DNA from: Chloroflexota bacterium
Lineage (GTDB): Bacteria > Chloroflexota > Anaerolineae > Anaerolineales > Villigracilaceae
Assembly (NCBI GenBank): GCA_016191895.1
Contig: JACPVD010000294.1
Coordinates: 1 to 6,319 of the forward strand
Reading direction: 5' to 3'
DNA length: 6,319 nt
Shown: one piece after another, positions 1 to 5,455 of the stretch
How the letters are laid out: the number at the start of each line of letters is the position of its first letter
How positions within the stretch are numbered: position 1 is the stretch's first letter
Made by a program: the position numbers and the translations under genes
The notes under the pieces: generated by a model
Databases searched by the model: none
What the model was told of the DNA's origin: nothing
The model's input: the letters and a program-made list of their open reading frames with translations, nothing else

Positions 1-518
1 GGTTTGTCACGCCAGTCGTTTTCAAATTGCGAGAGTTTATAAATGAACAAAACCACCGCGAATGCGGCCAGCGGAGTTTCCAGCCCCAACTCGTACACCG
101 TTGTATGAATATAAAGATTGAACGCCCAAAACGAAGCCGCGATCATACCGACCGCATGGGAAAGATTTTTTTTCACCAACCTGTATATTAATATAGCTGT
201 CGCGGCGTTGAACCCCGCCATCACCATCAGCATCACGCGCAGGGGCAGGATTAAATCATAACGGGCAAGGAAAAAGATGGGGATGCAAACGATCATCCAA
301 AGCGGATGGTATCCGTTCGTTGGGTTGATTCCATCGAAGGTGGAGCCGTGTCCCTCGGTGATGTTCTGCGCAACCTTGAAATAGTAGTAGGCGTCGTCGC
401 GCGTGAACCACGCATTGGGAAAGTTGTACGCGTCGGAGAATGCCGCATACAGATGAATGACTAAAATAACCGCAATCAGCAGGGCTTCGAATAAGGAAAA
501 TCGTTTAAGAAATTTCAT
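1..518 (-). CDS. GT-C type membrane glycosyltransferase, N-terminal part (cut by left window edge)
   Basis: My reverse-strand translation gives 172 codons with no stop before the window edge, so the C-terminal part is missing. The start ATG (518-516) directly follows the TAA of the upstream oxidoreductase gene, in the same frame. Visible parts are an N-terminal membrane helix (about residues 11-28), an extracytoplasmic loop (about 29-72), then hydrophobic segments near 73-86, 92-113, 122-138 and 146-160. The loop holds an Asp-Asp pair (D41-D42) followed by aromatic residues, and the stretch FDGINPTNGYHPLW at 61-74. An acidic pair in the first outer loop is typical of GT-C glycosyltransferases that use polyprenyl-phosphate sugars (PMT/ArnT-like, GT39/GT83 relatives). 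Such enzymes usually glycosylate envelope lipids, polysaccharides or proteins. The acceptor and sugar cannot be told from this fragment. There is no clear Shine-Dalgarno, so translation probably depends on coupling to the upstream gene. Confidence 0.8.
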   Translation of the reverse strand, partial: MKFLKRFSLFEALLIAVILVIHLYAAFSDAYNFPNAWFTRDDAYYYFKVAQNITEGHGSTFDGINPTNGYHPLWMIVCIPIFFLARYDLILPLRVMLMVMAGFNAATAILIYRLVKKNLSHAVGMIAASFWAFNLYIHTTVYELGLETPLAAFAVVLFIYKLSQFENDWRDK

Positions 519-1565
519 TTATGGAATATCGAGCATGATCTTTCCGAAATTTTCGCCAAGCCACAGACGTTCCTGTGCCGATGTAGCATCCTTCAATGGA
601 AATGTTTTATCGATCACGGGTTTGAGTTTCCCCGCCACAACCAGATCCATCACTTCGGTAAAGTCGGCGAGCGTGCTCATGGTCGAGCCGATGATGGAAA
701 GATGTTTTGCGAAAATATAACGGTTATCGATTTCAAAGCGCGGCGCGCCGCTGTTGCCAACCGTCAGCAGGCGACCGCCCTTTCGCAAGGCTCGCAGGCT
801 CAACGGGAAGGTTGTTCCGACATTGTCCACGATCACATCCACGCCGCGTTTTTGCGTCGCGAGGTAAATCGCCTTCGACCAATCCTCTTCCTTCGACCTG
901 TCGATGAGGATATCCGCGCCCAATGATTCAGCGTCGGATAATTTCTTCGCATTCGATCCGACAACGACCACGCGCGCGCCGAGATATTTCGCGACCTGGA
1001 TGCTGGCCGAATTCACGCCTCCCCCCGCGCCGACAATTGCCACCGTTTCCCCGGCCTTGATCTTCCCTCGTTTGACCATCGAATGCCATGCGGTCTGGTA
1101 CACCAACGCTGCCGCAGCCGCCGCGTGAAAATCGAAGTCATTTGGCAGTTTATAAAGTTGACGCGCAGGCAGGCAGATGTATTCCGCGTACGTTCCGCGA
1201 ACCGTTTCGCCGAGCAGATGCCAGTGAAGGCACATGTTATCCTGTTTGTTTAAACAAAATTCGCAGTTGCCGCATCCAAGATTCGCGTTGATGGCAACGC
1301 GATCGCCGACCCTCACTCCCGGCCCCTCTCCCTCGGGGAGAGGAGAGCCAAGACCTGCAACTTCGCCCGCGCCGTCCGCGCCGTTGATGTGGGGGAGATC
1401 CAGTTTCAGGCCGGGCCAGCCGTTGCGCACCATCACGTCCATGCGATTCAACGCCGCGGCGCGCAAACGGACGAGGACTTCGCCGGCTTTGGGTTCGGGC
1501 GCGGGGAAGTCTGTGTATTCAAGGACTTCCGCTCCGCCGTGTTTGTGGAAGAGGGTGGTTTTCAT
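519..1565 (-). CDS. MDR-superfamily NAD(P)H-dependent alcohol dehydrogenase / quinone oxidoreductase-like protein
   Basis: A complete 348-residue medium-chain dehydrogenase/reductase, the usual family length. The N-terminal GroES-like domain spans about residues 1-140. The Rossmann domain follows, with the glycine-rich loop GAGGGV at 179-184 and a beta2 end near V202-G203-S204 that may favour NADPH. Four cysteines, C98, C101, C104 and C112, form the structural zinc lobe. The catalytic zinc ligands of classical alcohol dehydrogenases appear absent: N40 stands where Cys is expected, and the GHE motif reads GAD (62-64). This matches a quinone-oxidoreductase/enoyl-reductase-like branch (COG0604) that keeps only the structural zinc. 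The substrate is unknown. An in-frame palindromic repeat adds about five residues before VGDRV (86-90). The ATG at 1565 is the first start after an in-frame TGA at 1580-1578. No strong Shine-Dalgarno precedes it. It follows the acyl-CoA dehydrogenase gene and may be co-transcribed with it. Confidence 0.9.
   Translation of the reverse strand: MKTTLFHKHGGAEVLEYTDFPAPEPKAGEVLVRLRAAALNRMDVMVRNGWPGLKLDLPHINGADGAGEVAGLGSPLPEGEGPGVRVGDRVAINANLGCGNCEFCLNKQDNMCLHWHLLGETVRGTYAEYICLPARQLYKLPNDFDFHAAAAAALVYQTAWHSMVKRGKIKAGETVAIVGAGGGVNSASIQVAKYLGARVVVVGSNAKKLSDAESLGADILIDRSKEEDWSKAIYLATQKRGVDVIVDNVGTTFPLSLRALRKGGRLLTVGNSGAPRFEIDNRYIFAKHLSIIGSTMSTLADFTEVMDLVVAGKLKPVIDKTFPLKDATSAQERLWLGENFGKIMLDIP
1310..1349. 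repeat. GC-rich palindromic repeat element inside the oxidoreductase gene
   Basis: The plus strand shows the arms CCTCTCCC (1325-1332) and GGGAGAGG (1336-1343), perfectly complementary around a 3-nt loop, with pyrimidine-rich flank to the left and GAGAGCC to the right. On the gene's strand it encodes the peptide SPLPEGEGPGVR (residues 74-85). On the other strand it reads LTPGPSPSGRGE. I recall both peptides as products of a palindromic repeat scattered through many bacterial genomes, often in intergenic DNA. Only one copy lies in this window, so repeat status rests on that memory plus the palindrome and the poor fit to the family sequence at this spot. The exact element boundaries are uncertain. 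Confidence 0.65.
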
Positions 1566-1589
1566 TGGTTCATTGTTTCATTATTTTTT

Positions 1590-1661
1590 TTTAACGCAAA
1601 GACGCCAGGTCGCAAAGAAATATTTCATGGCGTCTTTGGGTTTTTGCGTCTTCGCGTTAAA
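1590..1661. repeat. Imperfect inverted repeat with CGCAAAGACG-type units, between two genes
   Basis: The ends are TTTAACGCAAAGACGC (1590-1605) and, read on the opposite strand from 1661, TTTAACGCGAAGACGC, matching at 15 of 16 positions. Between them are further degenerate copies of the unit: CGCAAAGA at 1611-1618 and GCGTCTTT at 1630-1637. The centre is AT-rich with an AAATATTT palindrome. This fills most of the 115-bp gap between the acyl-CoA dehydrogenase stop and the oxidoreductase start. A nine-T run (1584-1592) abuts the left end, so in the direction of the flanking genes the structure is followed by A residues, not a U tract. A dispersed non-autonomous repeat fits better than a terminator. 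It could form a hairpin in the transcript joining the two genes. Confidence 0.6.
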
Positions 1662-1680
1662 TCTTTCGTAAAGCGACTCT

Positions 1681-2850
1681 TTATTTGATTCCCAATTCAC
1701 TGCGAGAAATAACAAGGCGTTGAATCTCGCTCGTGCCTTCGTAAATTTCCGTGATCTTCGCATCGCGGAAGTATCGCTCAACGGGCAGTTCCCTGCTGTA
1801 GCCCATGCCGCCGTGAATTTGGACAGCCTGGTGCGCAACGTACATCGATGTTTCCGACGCGAACAACTTCGCCATCGACGCTTCCAGCGAATACCGTCCG
1901 CCGCTTTGCTTGGATTGTTCCTTTGCGATGGCCGCGTTGTAGATCAACAATCGTGAGGCTTCGATGCGCGTCTTCATATCCGCGATCTTGAATCCCGTTC
2001 CTTGAAACGCCCCGATCGGCTGTCCAAACGCCTCTCGTTGGCCGGCATATTGTCTCGCCGCTTCATAGGCCGCTTCTGCAATCCCAAGCGCCTGCGCCGC
2101 GATGCCGATGCGCCCCGCGTCCAATACGGTCATGGCGATCTTGAAGCCTTCGCCTTCCTCCCCGATTCGATTCTCGGCAGGCACACGGCAATCCTCGAAG
2201 ATCAATTCACTCGTCGCCGAAGCACGGATGCCTAGTTTTGGTTCCTTCTTCCCGCGCGTGAGTCCTTTCGACTTTCCATCCACAATGAAGGCGCTGACAC
2301 CCTTTTGCTTCTTCTCCGGGTCGGTCATCATGAATACGACGAAGTAATCTGCCACCGGGCCGCTGGTGACCCACGACTTGCGTCCGTTCAACACGTAGGA
2401 GTCGCCGTCGCGCGTGGCGCGGCTTTTCATCGAGCCGGCGTCCGATCCGCTTTGGGGTTCGGTCAATGAATACGCTCCAATGGCCTTCCCCGAGGCGATC
2501 GGCATGACGAATTTTTTCTTCTGATCCTCTGTGCCGAATTTCAAAATGCCGTGACAATACAATGAACTGTTTACGGACATGATCACGCCATGGGAGGCGT
2601 CTACTTTGCAGATTTCCTCGAGAGCAAGCACATACGCCAGCGCGTCCATGCCGGAGCCGCCATAAGTCTCCGGGATTTCGATTCCCATGAAGCCGAGGTC
2701 GCCCATCTTTTTGATCGTGGCGTAGGGAAAGTCGCCGCTTTCATCGAATTCAGCGGCGATGGGGGCGATCTCCTTTTGGGCGAAATCACGCGCGGCATCG
2801 CGAATCATTTTATGTTCATCGGTGAGAGGGTAAATGGGGAGGTTGGTCAT
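1681..2850 (-). CDS. Acyl-CoA dehydrogenase (short/branched-chain type)
   Basis: FAD enzyme that oxidises an acyl-CoA to the trans-2-enoyl-CoA and passes electrons to electron-transfer flavoprotein; cytoplasmic. With the start at 2850 it has 389 residues, normal for the short-chain/butyryl/isovaleryl group. Domains run N-terminal helical (about 10-120), middle beta (about 125-225) and C-terminal helical (about 235-385). The first family signature, AYSLTEPQSGSD, is at 126-137. W160-V-T-S-G matches the FAD-contacting loop. R272 lies in the REAFGQPI motif. The second signature, QIHGGMGY, is at 344-351. The presumed catalytic base is E371 in IYEGTSEIQ (369-377), equivalent to Glu368 of mammalian SCAD. 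The start was chosen because GGAGA (2862-2858) lies 7 nt upstream and a sigma-70 promoter overlaps the longer reading frame. The exact chain length or branched substrate cannot be decided here. It is the first gene of the leftward group. Confidence 0.95.
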   Translation of the reverse strand: MTNLPIYPLTDEHKMIRDAARDFAQKEIAPIAAEFDESGDFPYATIKKMGDLGFMGIEIPETYGGSGMDALAYVLALEEICKVDASHGVIMSVNSSLYCHGILKFGTEDQKKKFVMPIASGKAIGAYSLTEPQSGSDAGSMKSRATRDGDSYVLNGRKSWVTSGPVADYFVVFMMTDPEKKQKGVSAFIVDGKSKGLTRGKKEPKLGIRASATSELIFEDCRVPAENRIGEEGEGFKIAMTVLDAGRIGIAAQALGIAEAAYEAARQYAGQREAFGQPIGAFQGTGFKIADMKTRIEASRLLIYNAAIAKEQSKQSGGRYSLEASMAKLFASETSMYVAHQAVQIHGGMGYSRELPVERYFRDAKITEIYEGTSEIQRLVISRSELGIK

Positions 2851-2857
2851 TTTGGTG

Positions 2858-2862
2858 TCTCC
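2858..2862 (-). promoter_or_regulatory. Ribosome binding site deciding the acyl-CoA dehydrogenase start
   Basis: GGAGA on the minus strand, followed by a 7-nt spacer and the ATG at 2850. It supports this start over the upstream in-frame ATG at 2901. Confidence 0.8.
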
Positions 2863-2881
2863 GGGAGATGGGATGAACGGG

Positions 2882-2911
2882 ATTATACCGCCTGAGGGCA
2901 TCGCTTGTCAT
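2882..2911 (-). promoter_or_regulatory. Sigma-70-type promoter for the leftward genes
   Basis: On the minus strand, ATGACA (2911-2906, five of six consensus positions) and TATAAT (2887-2882, perfect) are separated by 18 nt. Transcription would begin near 2875, giving a leader of about 25 nt that contains the ribosome binding site of the acyl-CoA dehydrogenase. This is a sequence match only; no start site is mapped. Confidence 0.75.
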
Positions 2912-2927
2912 AATCGGAAATGAATGA

Positions 2928-2955
2928 TTGACTTCCCTAATCCCTTCAATATAAT
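2928..2955 (+). promoter_or_regulatory. Sigma-70-type promoter for the polyamine-type transporter operon
   Basis: TTGACT (2928-2933, five of six consensus positions) and TATAAT (2950-2955, perfect) with a 16-nt spacer. Transcription would begin near 2962. Its -35 box is only 16 bp from the -35 box of the opposing promoter, so a regulator bound between them could affect both directions. I see no convincing long operator palindrome in that gap, only TCAT-N8-ATGA at 2908-2923. Confidence 0.75.
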
Positions 2956-2961
2956 TACAAA

Positions 2962-3092
2962 ATCAAGGTAGCCGGCAACGAAATACAGGCAGTGGTGTAC
3001 CATAGTCACCTTGAAAGGAGGCGCGCAGAAGGAATTTTACATAAAATAACGTTTGCTTTACCGATTTCAACCAACTGAATAAGGAGAGAGTA
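2962..3092 (+). other. Long untranslated leader of the binding-protein gene
   Basis: If transcription starts near 2962, about 130 nt precede the lipoprotein start. At the 5' end TCAAGGT (2963-2969) can pair with ACCTTGA (3008-3014). A smaller stem, GGTG (2994-2997) with CACC (3007-3010), would compete for the same bases. Directly after comes AAAGGAGG (3014-3021), a perfect Shine-Dalgarno-like sequence with no ATG, GTG or TTG at a usable distance. I do not recognise a known riboswitch class here. Confidence 0.4.
3081..3086 (+). promoter_or_regulatory. Ribosome binding site of the binding-protein gene
   Basis: AAGGAG with a 6-nt spacer before the ATG at 3093. It is strong and fixes the start of the lipoprotein. 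Confidence 0.85.
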
Positions 3093-4337
3093 ATGAAAAA
3101 GATTACGTTTAACTTGCTGGCTTTGTTCGCATTGACCAGCCTTGTTCTGTCGGCTTGTGGAGGCGCCGCCACTGAAAAACCTGCCGCTACAGAAGAAGCC
3201 CCGATGGCCACTGAATCGCCGGCTGCCACCGAAGCCCCCATGGCTACGGAAGCGCCTTCCACCGAACTCGAAGGCGAGTTGTCCATCGTTGCGTGGGCTG
3301 GTTACATTGAGCGCGGAGAGACCGTTCCCGACTACGACTGGGTGACCAGTTTCGAAGCGGCTACCGGTTGTATGATCACCGTGAAGACCGCCGCAACCTC
3401 CGATGAAATGGTCGCCTTGATGAACGAGGGCGGATTTGATCTCGTCACCGCTTCCGGCGACGCTTCGAACCGCCTGATCTCCGGCGGACGCGTCCAACCG
3501 ATCGATATTTCCCGCATCCCCAGTTACTCGAAGATCGACGAGCGCCTGCAGAACGCCCCCTGGCATACCGTGGACGGCGTTCACTATGGCGTTCCGTATT
3601 CTTCCGGCGCGAACATTTTAATGTACAACACCGACGTCTTCGGCGACACCCCGCCCACCAGTTGGAGTGTTGTGTTCGAAGAAACCACCCTGCCCGACGG
3701 CGAATCCAACAAAGGTCGCGTTCAGGCTTACGATGGTCCCATCTACATTGCTGATGCCGCTCTCTACCTTATGAGCACGAAACCCGAACTCGGCATTACC
3801 GATCCATATGCCCTGACCCGCGATCAATTCAACGCCGCGCTCGATCTTCTCCGCCAGCAACGCGCGCTTATCAACCGCTACTGGCATGATGCGTTCATTC
3901 AGATGGACGACTTCACGAATGAAGGCGTTGCCGCCTCCAGCTCCTGGCCCTTCCAGGCGAACTACATGAAGTTCGTTGAAAGCAAGCCGATCGACAAGGT
4001 TTTCCCTGTGGAAGGCTCGACCGGTTGGGCAGACTCCACCATGCTCCACGTTGACTCCGACTCGGTCAACTGCGCATACGCGTGGATGGAACATTCGCTT
4101 GATCCCAAAGTTCAGGGCGATCTCGCCGCCTGGTTCAGCAACATCCCCGTGCGTCTCGATGCCTGTGAAGGCAATGCACTGCTTGGGCCGGATGGCTGCA
4201 AGAACAACGGCGCCGACAGCTTTGGCGATATCAAATGGTGGCGCACCCCCACTTCCACCTGCACGGATGGAAGCAAAGAATGTGTTCCCTACCACGAATG
4301 GGTCACAAACTACGTCGCTGTCATCGGCGGACGTTAA
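3093..4337 (+). CDS. potD: PotD/PotF-family ABC transporter substrate-binding lipoprotein (polyamine type)
   Basis: Extracytoplasmic solute-binding protein of 414 residues that captures ligand for the importer encoded downstream. The signal peptide has K2-K3, a hydrophobic core at about 4-19 and a lipobox LSAC at 19-22, so C22 is the predicted lipidated residue. Residues 24-58 form a Thr/Glu/Ala/Pro tether. The binding domain runs from about residue 61 to the end, opening with LSIVAWAGYI, whose W68 and Y71 match the Trp and Tyr of the E. coli PotD pocket entrance motif. GVPYSSGANILMYNTDVF (166-183) is the typical hinge-side stretch of COG0687. Six cysteines besides C22 (93, 327, 358, 369, 390, 397) fit a subfamily I recall from Actinobacteria and Chloroflexota. 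Spermidine or putrescine is the likely ligand by family and by the PotA/PotB neighbours. Related proteins bind other amines or opines, so specificity is inferred. A strong ribosome binding site and promoter precede it; a hairpin follows it. Confidence 0.9.
   Translation: MKKITFNLLALFALTSLVLSACGGAATEKPAATEEAPMATESPAATEAPMATEAPSTELEGELSIVAWAGYIERGETVPDYDWVTSFEAATGCMITVKTAATSDEMVALMNEGGFDLVTASGDASNRLISGGRVQPIDISRIPSYSKIDERLQNAPWHTVDGVHYGVPYSSGANILMYNTDVFGDTPPTSWSVVFEETTLPDGESNKGRVQAYDGPIYIADAALYLMSTKPELGITDPYALTRDQFNAALDLLRQQRALINRYWHDAFIQMDDFTNEGVAASSSWPFQANYMKFVESKPIDKVFPVEGSTGWADSTMLHVDSDSVNCAYAWMEHSLDPKVQGDLAAWFSNIPVRLDACEGNALLGPDGCKNNGADSFGDIKWWRTPTSTCTDGSKECVPYHEWVTNYVAVIGGR
3168..3260 (+). 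repeat. Hexapeptide-repeat linker in the lipoprotein (ATE-x-P-x units)
   Basis: Residues 26-56 consist of five units of the form A-T-E-(K/S/A)-P-(A/M/S), the second carrying one extra Glu. The five Thr codons are ACT, ACA, ACT, ACC and ACG, so third positions have drifted while the peptide pattern is kept. It probably acts as a flexible, acidic spacer between the membrane anchor and the binding domain. Confidence 0.8.
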
Positions 4338-4352
4338 TCCGATTGATTGAAA

Positions 4353-4394
4353 ATGTCCGGCGGGATTTTGTCCCGCCGGACATCCTATTTTTAT
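4353..4394 (+). terminator. Intrinsic terminator-like hairpin between the binding-protein and ATPase genes
   Basis: ATGTCCGGCGGGA (4353-4365) and TCCCGCCGGACAT (4371-4383) form a perfect 13-bp stem with a 5-nt loop, followed by CCTATTTTTAT with five consecutive T residues (4388-4392). The T tract starts 5 nt after the stem and is short, so termination is probably partial. No promoter is evident between it and the ATPase start at 4417, which suggests read-through supplies the downstream genes while the binding-protein mRNA is favoured. It may also protect the 3' end of that mRNA. Confidence 0.8.
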
Positions 4395-4416
4395 AAATTG
4401 CGAAGAAGAGTCGCTT

Positions 4417-5454
4417 ATGAATAAATCATCCACTCCCGCCATTCGGTTTGACAAGGTCAGTCGTCATTTTGGAGACGTAAAAGCCGTCGATCAAGTCGAC
4501 CTGGAAATTCAGGACGGCGAATTTTTCTCCATGCTTGGACCTTCCGGTTCCGGCAAGACAACCTGTCTGCGAATGCTCGCCGGGTTCGACAGGCCAACAT
4601 CCGGACAGATTCATTTATATGGACAGGAAGTTTCAAGCCTGCCCCCGTATGAGCGCGATGTCAACACTGTGTTTCAGGATTACGCCCTCTTCCCGCATAT
4701 GAACGTGGGGGATAACATTGCCTACGGGTTGATGGTGAAAAAGGTGGCGAAGGACGAACGCAATAAACGGGTGGATGAAATGCTCGACCTTGTGCAACTC
4801 TCCGGTTTTATCGGGCGGAAGCCCTTGCAACTTTCCGGCGGACAACGACAACGGGTCGCGCTTGCCCGCGCCTTGATCAACCATCCCAAAGTGTTGCTTC
4901 TCGATGAACCCCTCGGCGCGCTGGATCTAAAACTGCGCCAGCAAATGCAGGTGGAATTAAAGGCCATTCAAAAGCGCGTTGGCATCACCTTCATCTTTGT
5001 CACGCACGATCAGGAGGAGGCCATCACCATGAGCGACCGCATCGCGGTCTTCAATCAGGGACGAATCGAACAGATCGGCGCCCCGTCTGAAATTTATGAA
5101 AAGCCCGCTTCCGCATTTGTGGCTGGTTTTGTCGGCGTTTCGAATCTTGTCAGCGGCGATGTCGCAAAACAACTCACCGGCCAACCTCAAACCTTCTCCA
5201 TCCGCCCGGAGAAAATCTACATGAACCCTGCGAACACAACGCGCGGCGCGGATATGATCTCGGTCGATGGCACCGTGCGCGATGTCGTTTACCTTGGTTT
5301 GTATACGCGTTATCTCGTCGAAATTCAAGGCGGAATTGACCTTGTGGTTGTGGAGCAGAACCTGAAAACCACCTCGATGGATGTGCTTTCTACAAAGGGA
5401 CAAAAAGTAAATCTTGCCTGGCACAAAGATCACATCAGCCGCATGGGAGCGTAG
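4417..5454 (+). CDS. potA: Polyamine-type ABC transporter ATP-binding protein PotA
   Basis: The cytoplasmic ATPase of the importer, 345 residues and slightly shorter than E. coli PotA (378). Key motifs are all intact: Walker A GPSGSGKT at 41-48, Q-loop Q87, ABC signature LSGGQ at 139-143, Walker B VLLLDEP at 159-165 with catalytic E164, D-loop at 167-170 and switch H198. The C-terminal part (about 240-340) includes [10 protein letters not shown] (260-269) and reads as a TOBE-type regulatory domain, as in PotA/MalK/FbpC-type ATPases. PotA is the best subgroup given the PotD-like and PotB-like neighbours and the sequence [15 protein letters not shown] (91-105). The start ATG has only a weak purine-rich AAGAAGAG upstream. 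The stop TAG lies one base before the permease start, so translation of the two is probably coupled. Confidence 0.95.
   Translation: MNKSSTPAIRFDKVSRHFGDVKAVDQVDLEIQDGEFFSMLGPSGSGKTTCLRMLAGFDRPTSGQIHLYGQEVSSLPPYERDVNTVFQDYALFPHMNVGDNIAYGLMVKKVAKDERNKRVDEMLDLVQLSGFIGRKPLQLSGGQRQRVALARALINHPKVLLLDEPLGALDLKLRQQMQVELKAIQKRVGITFIFVTHDQEEAITMSDRIAVFNQGRIEQIGAPSEIYEKPASAFVAGFVGVSNLVSGDVAKQLTGQPQTFSIRPEKIYMNPANTTRGADMISVDGTVRDVVYLGLYTRYLVEIQGGIDLVVVEQNLKTTSMDVLSTKGQKVNLAWHKDHISRMGA
5445..5449 (+). promoter_or_regulatory. Ribosome binding site of potB, inside the end of potA
   Basis: GGGAG, 6 nt before the ATG at 5456, located in the last codons of the ATPase gene. It supports the start that leaves a single base between the potA stop and potB. 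Confidence 0.7.
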
Positions 5455-5455
5455 T

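Noticed and set aside
1590..1661. Intrinsic terminator for the acyl-CoA dehydrogenase gene
   Set aside because: In the leftward direction the structure is followed by A residues rather than a U tract, and the stem is interrupted.
1234..1671. Plus-strand open frame crossing the oxidoreductase start and the inverted repeat
   Set aside because: It runs antisense to the oxidoreductase, contains the repeat-derived LTPGPSPSGRGE and reads through the intergenic repeat; no sign of a real protein.
2851..2901. Seventeen-residue N-terminal extension of the acyl-CoA dehydrogenase
   Set aside because: The start would lie inside the promoter, and the extension lacks family similarity. A ribosome binding site sits 7 nt before the start at 2850.
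3042..3047. Second -10-like box TAAAAT closer to the binding-protein gene
   Set aside because: No -35 box at an acceptable spacing; the nearest candidate, TTGAAA at 3011-3016, is 25 nt away.
3053..3082. Possible 9-residue leader peptide starting at TTG in the transporter leader
   Set aside because: The nearest ribosome-binding-like sequences are too far upstream (about 19 and 31 nt), and the peptide has no feature of an attenuator leader.
3006..3584. Antisense open frame over the leader and 5' half of the binding-protein gene
   Set aside because: It is Gly/Arg/His-rich without a domain, and its tail is formed by the reverse of the repeat linker and untranslated leader.
3618..4454. Long open frame antisense to the binding-protein gene (278 codons)
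   Set aside because: It lies almost entirely opposite a gene with clear lipobox, domain motifs and ribosome binding site. The product shows no recognisable domain and fits a codon-bias shadow.
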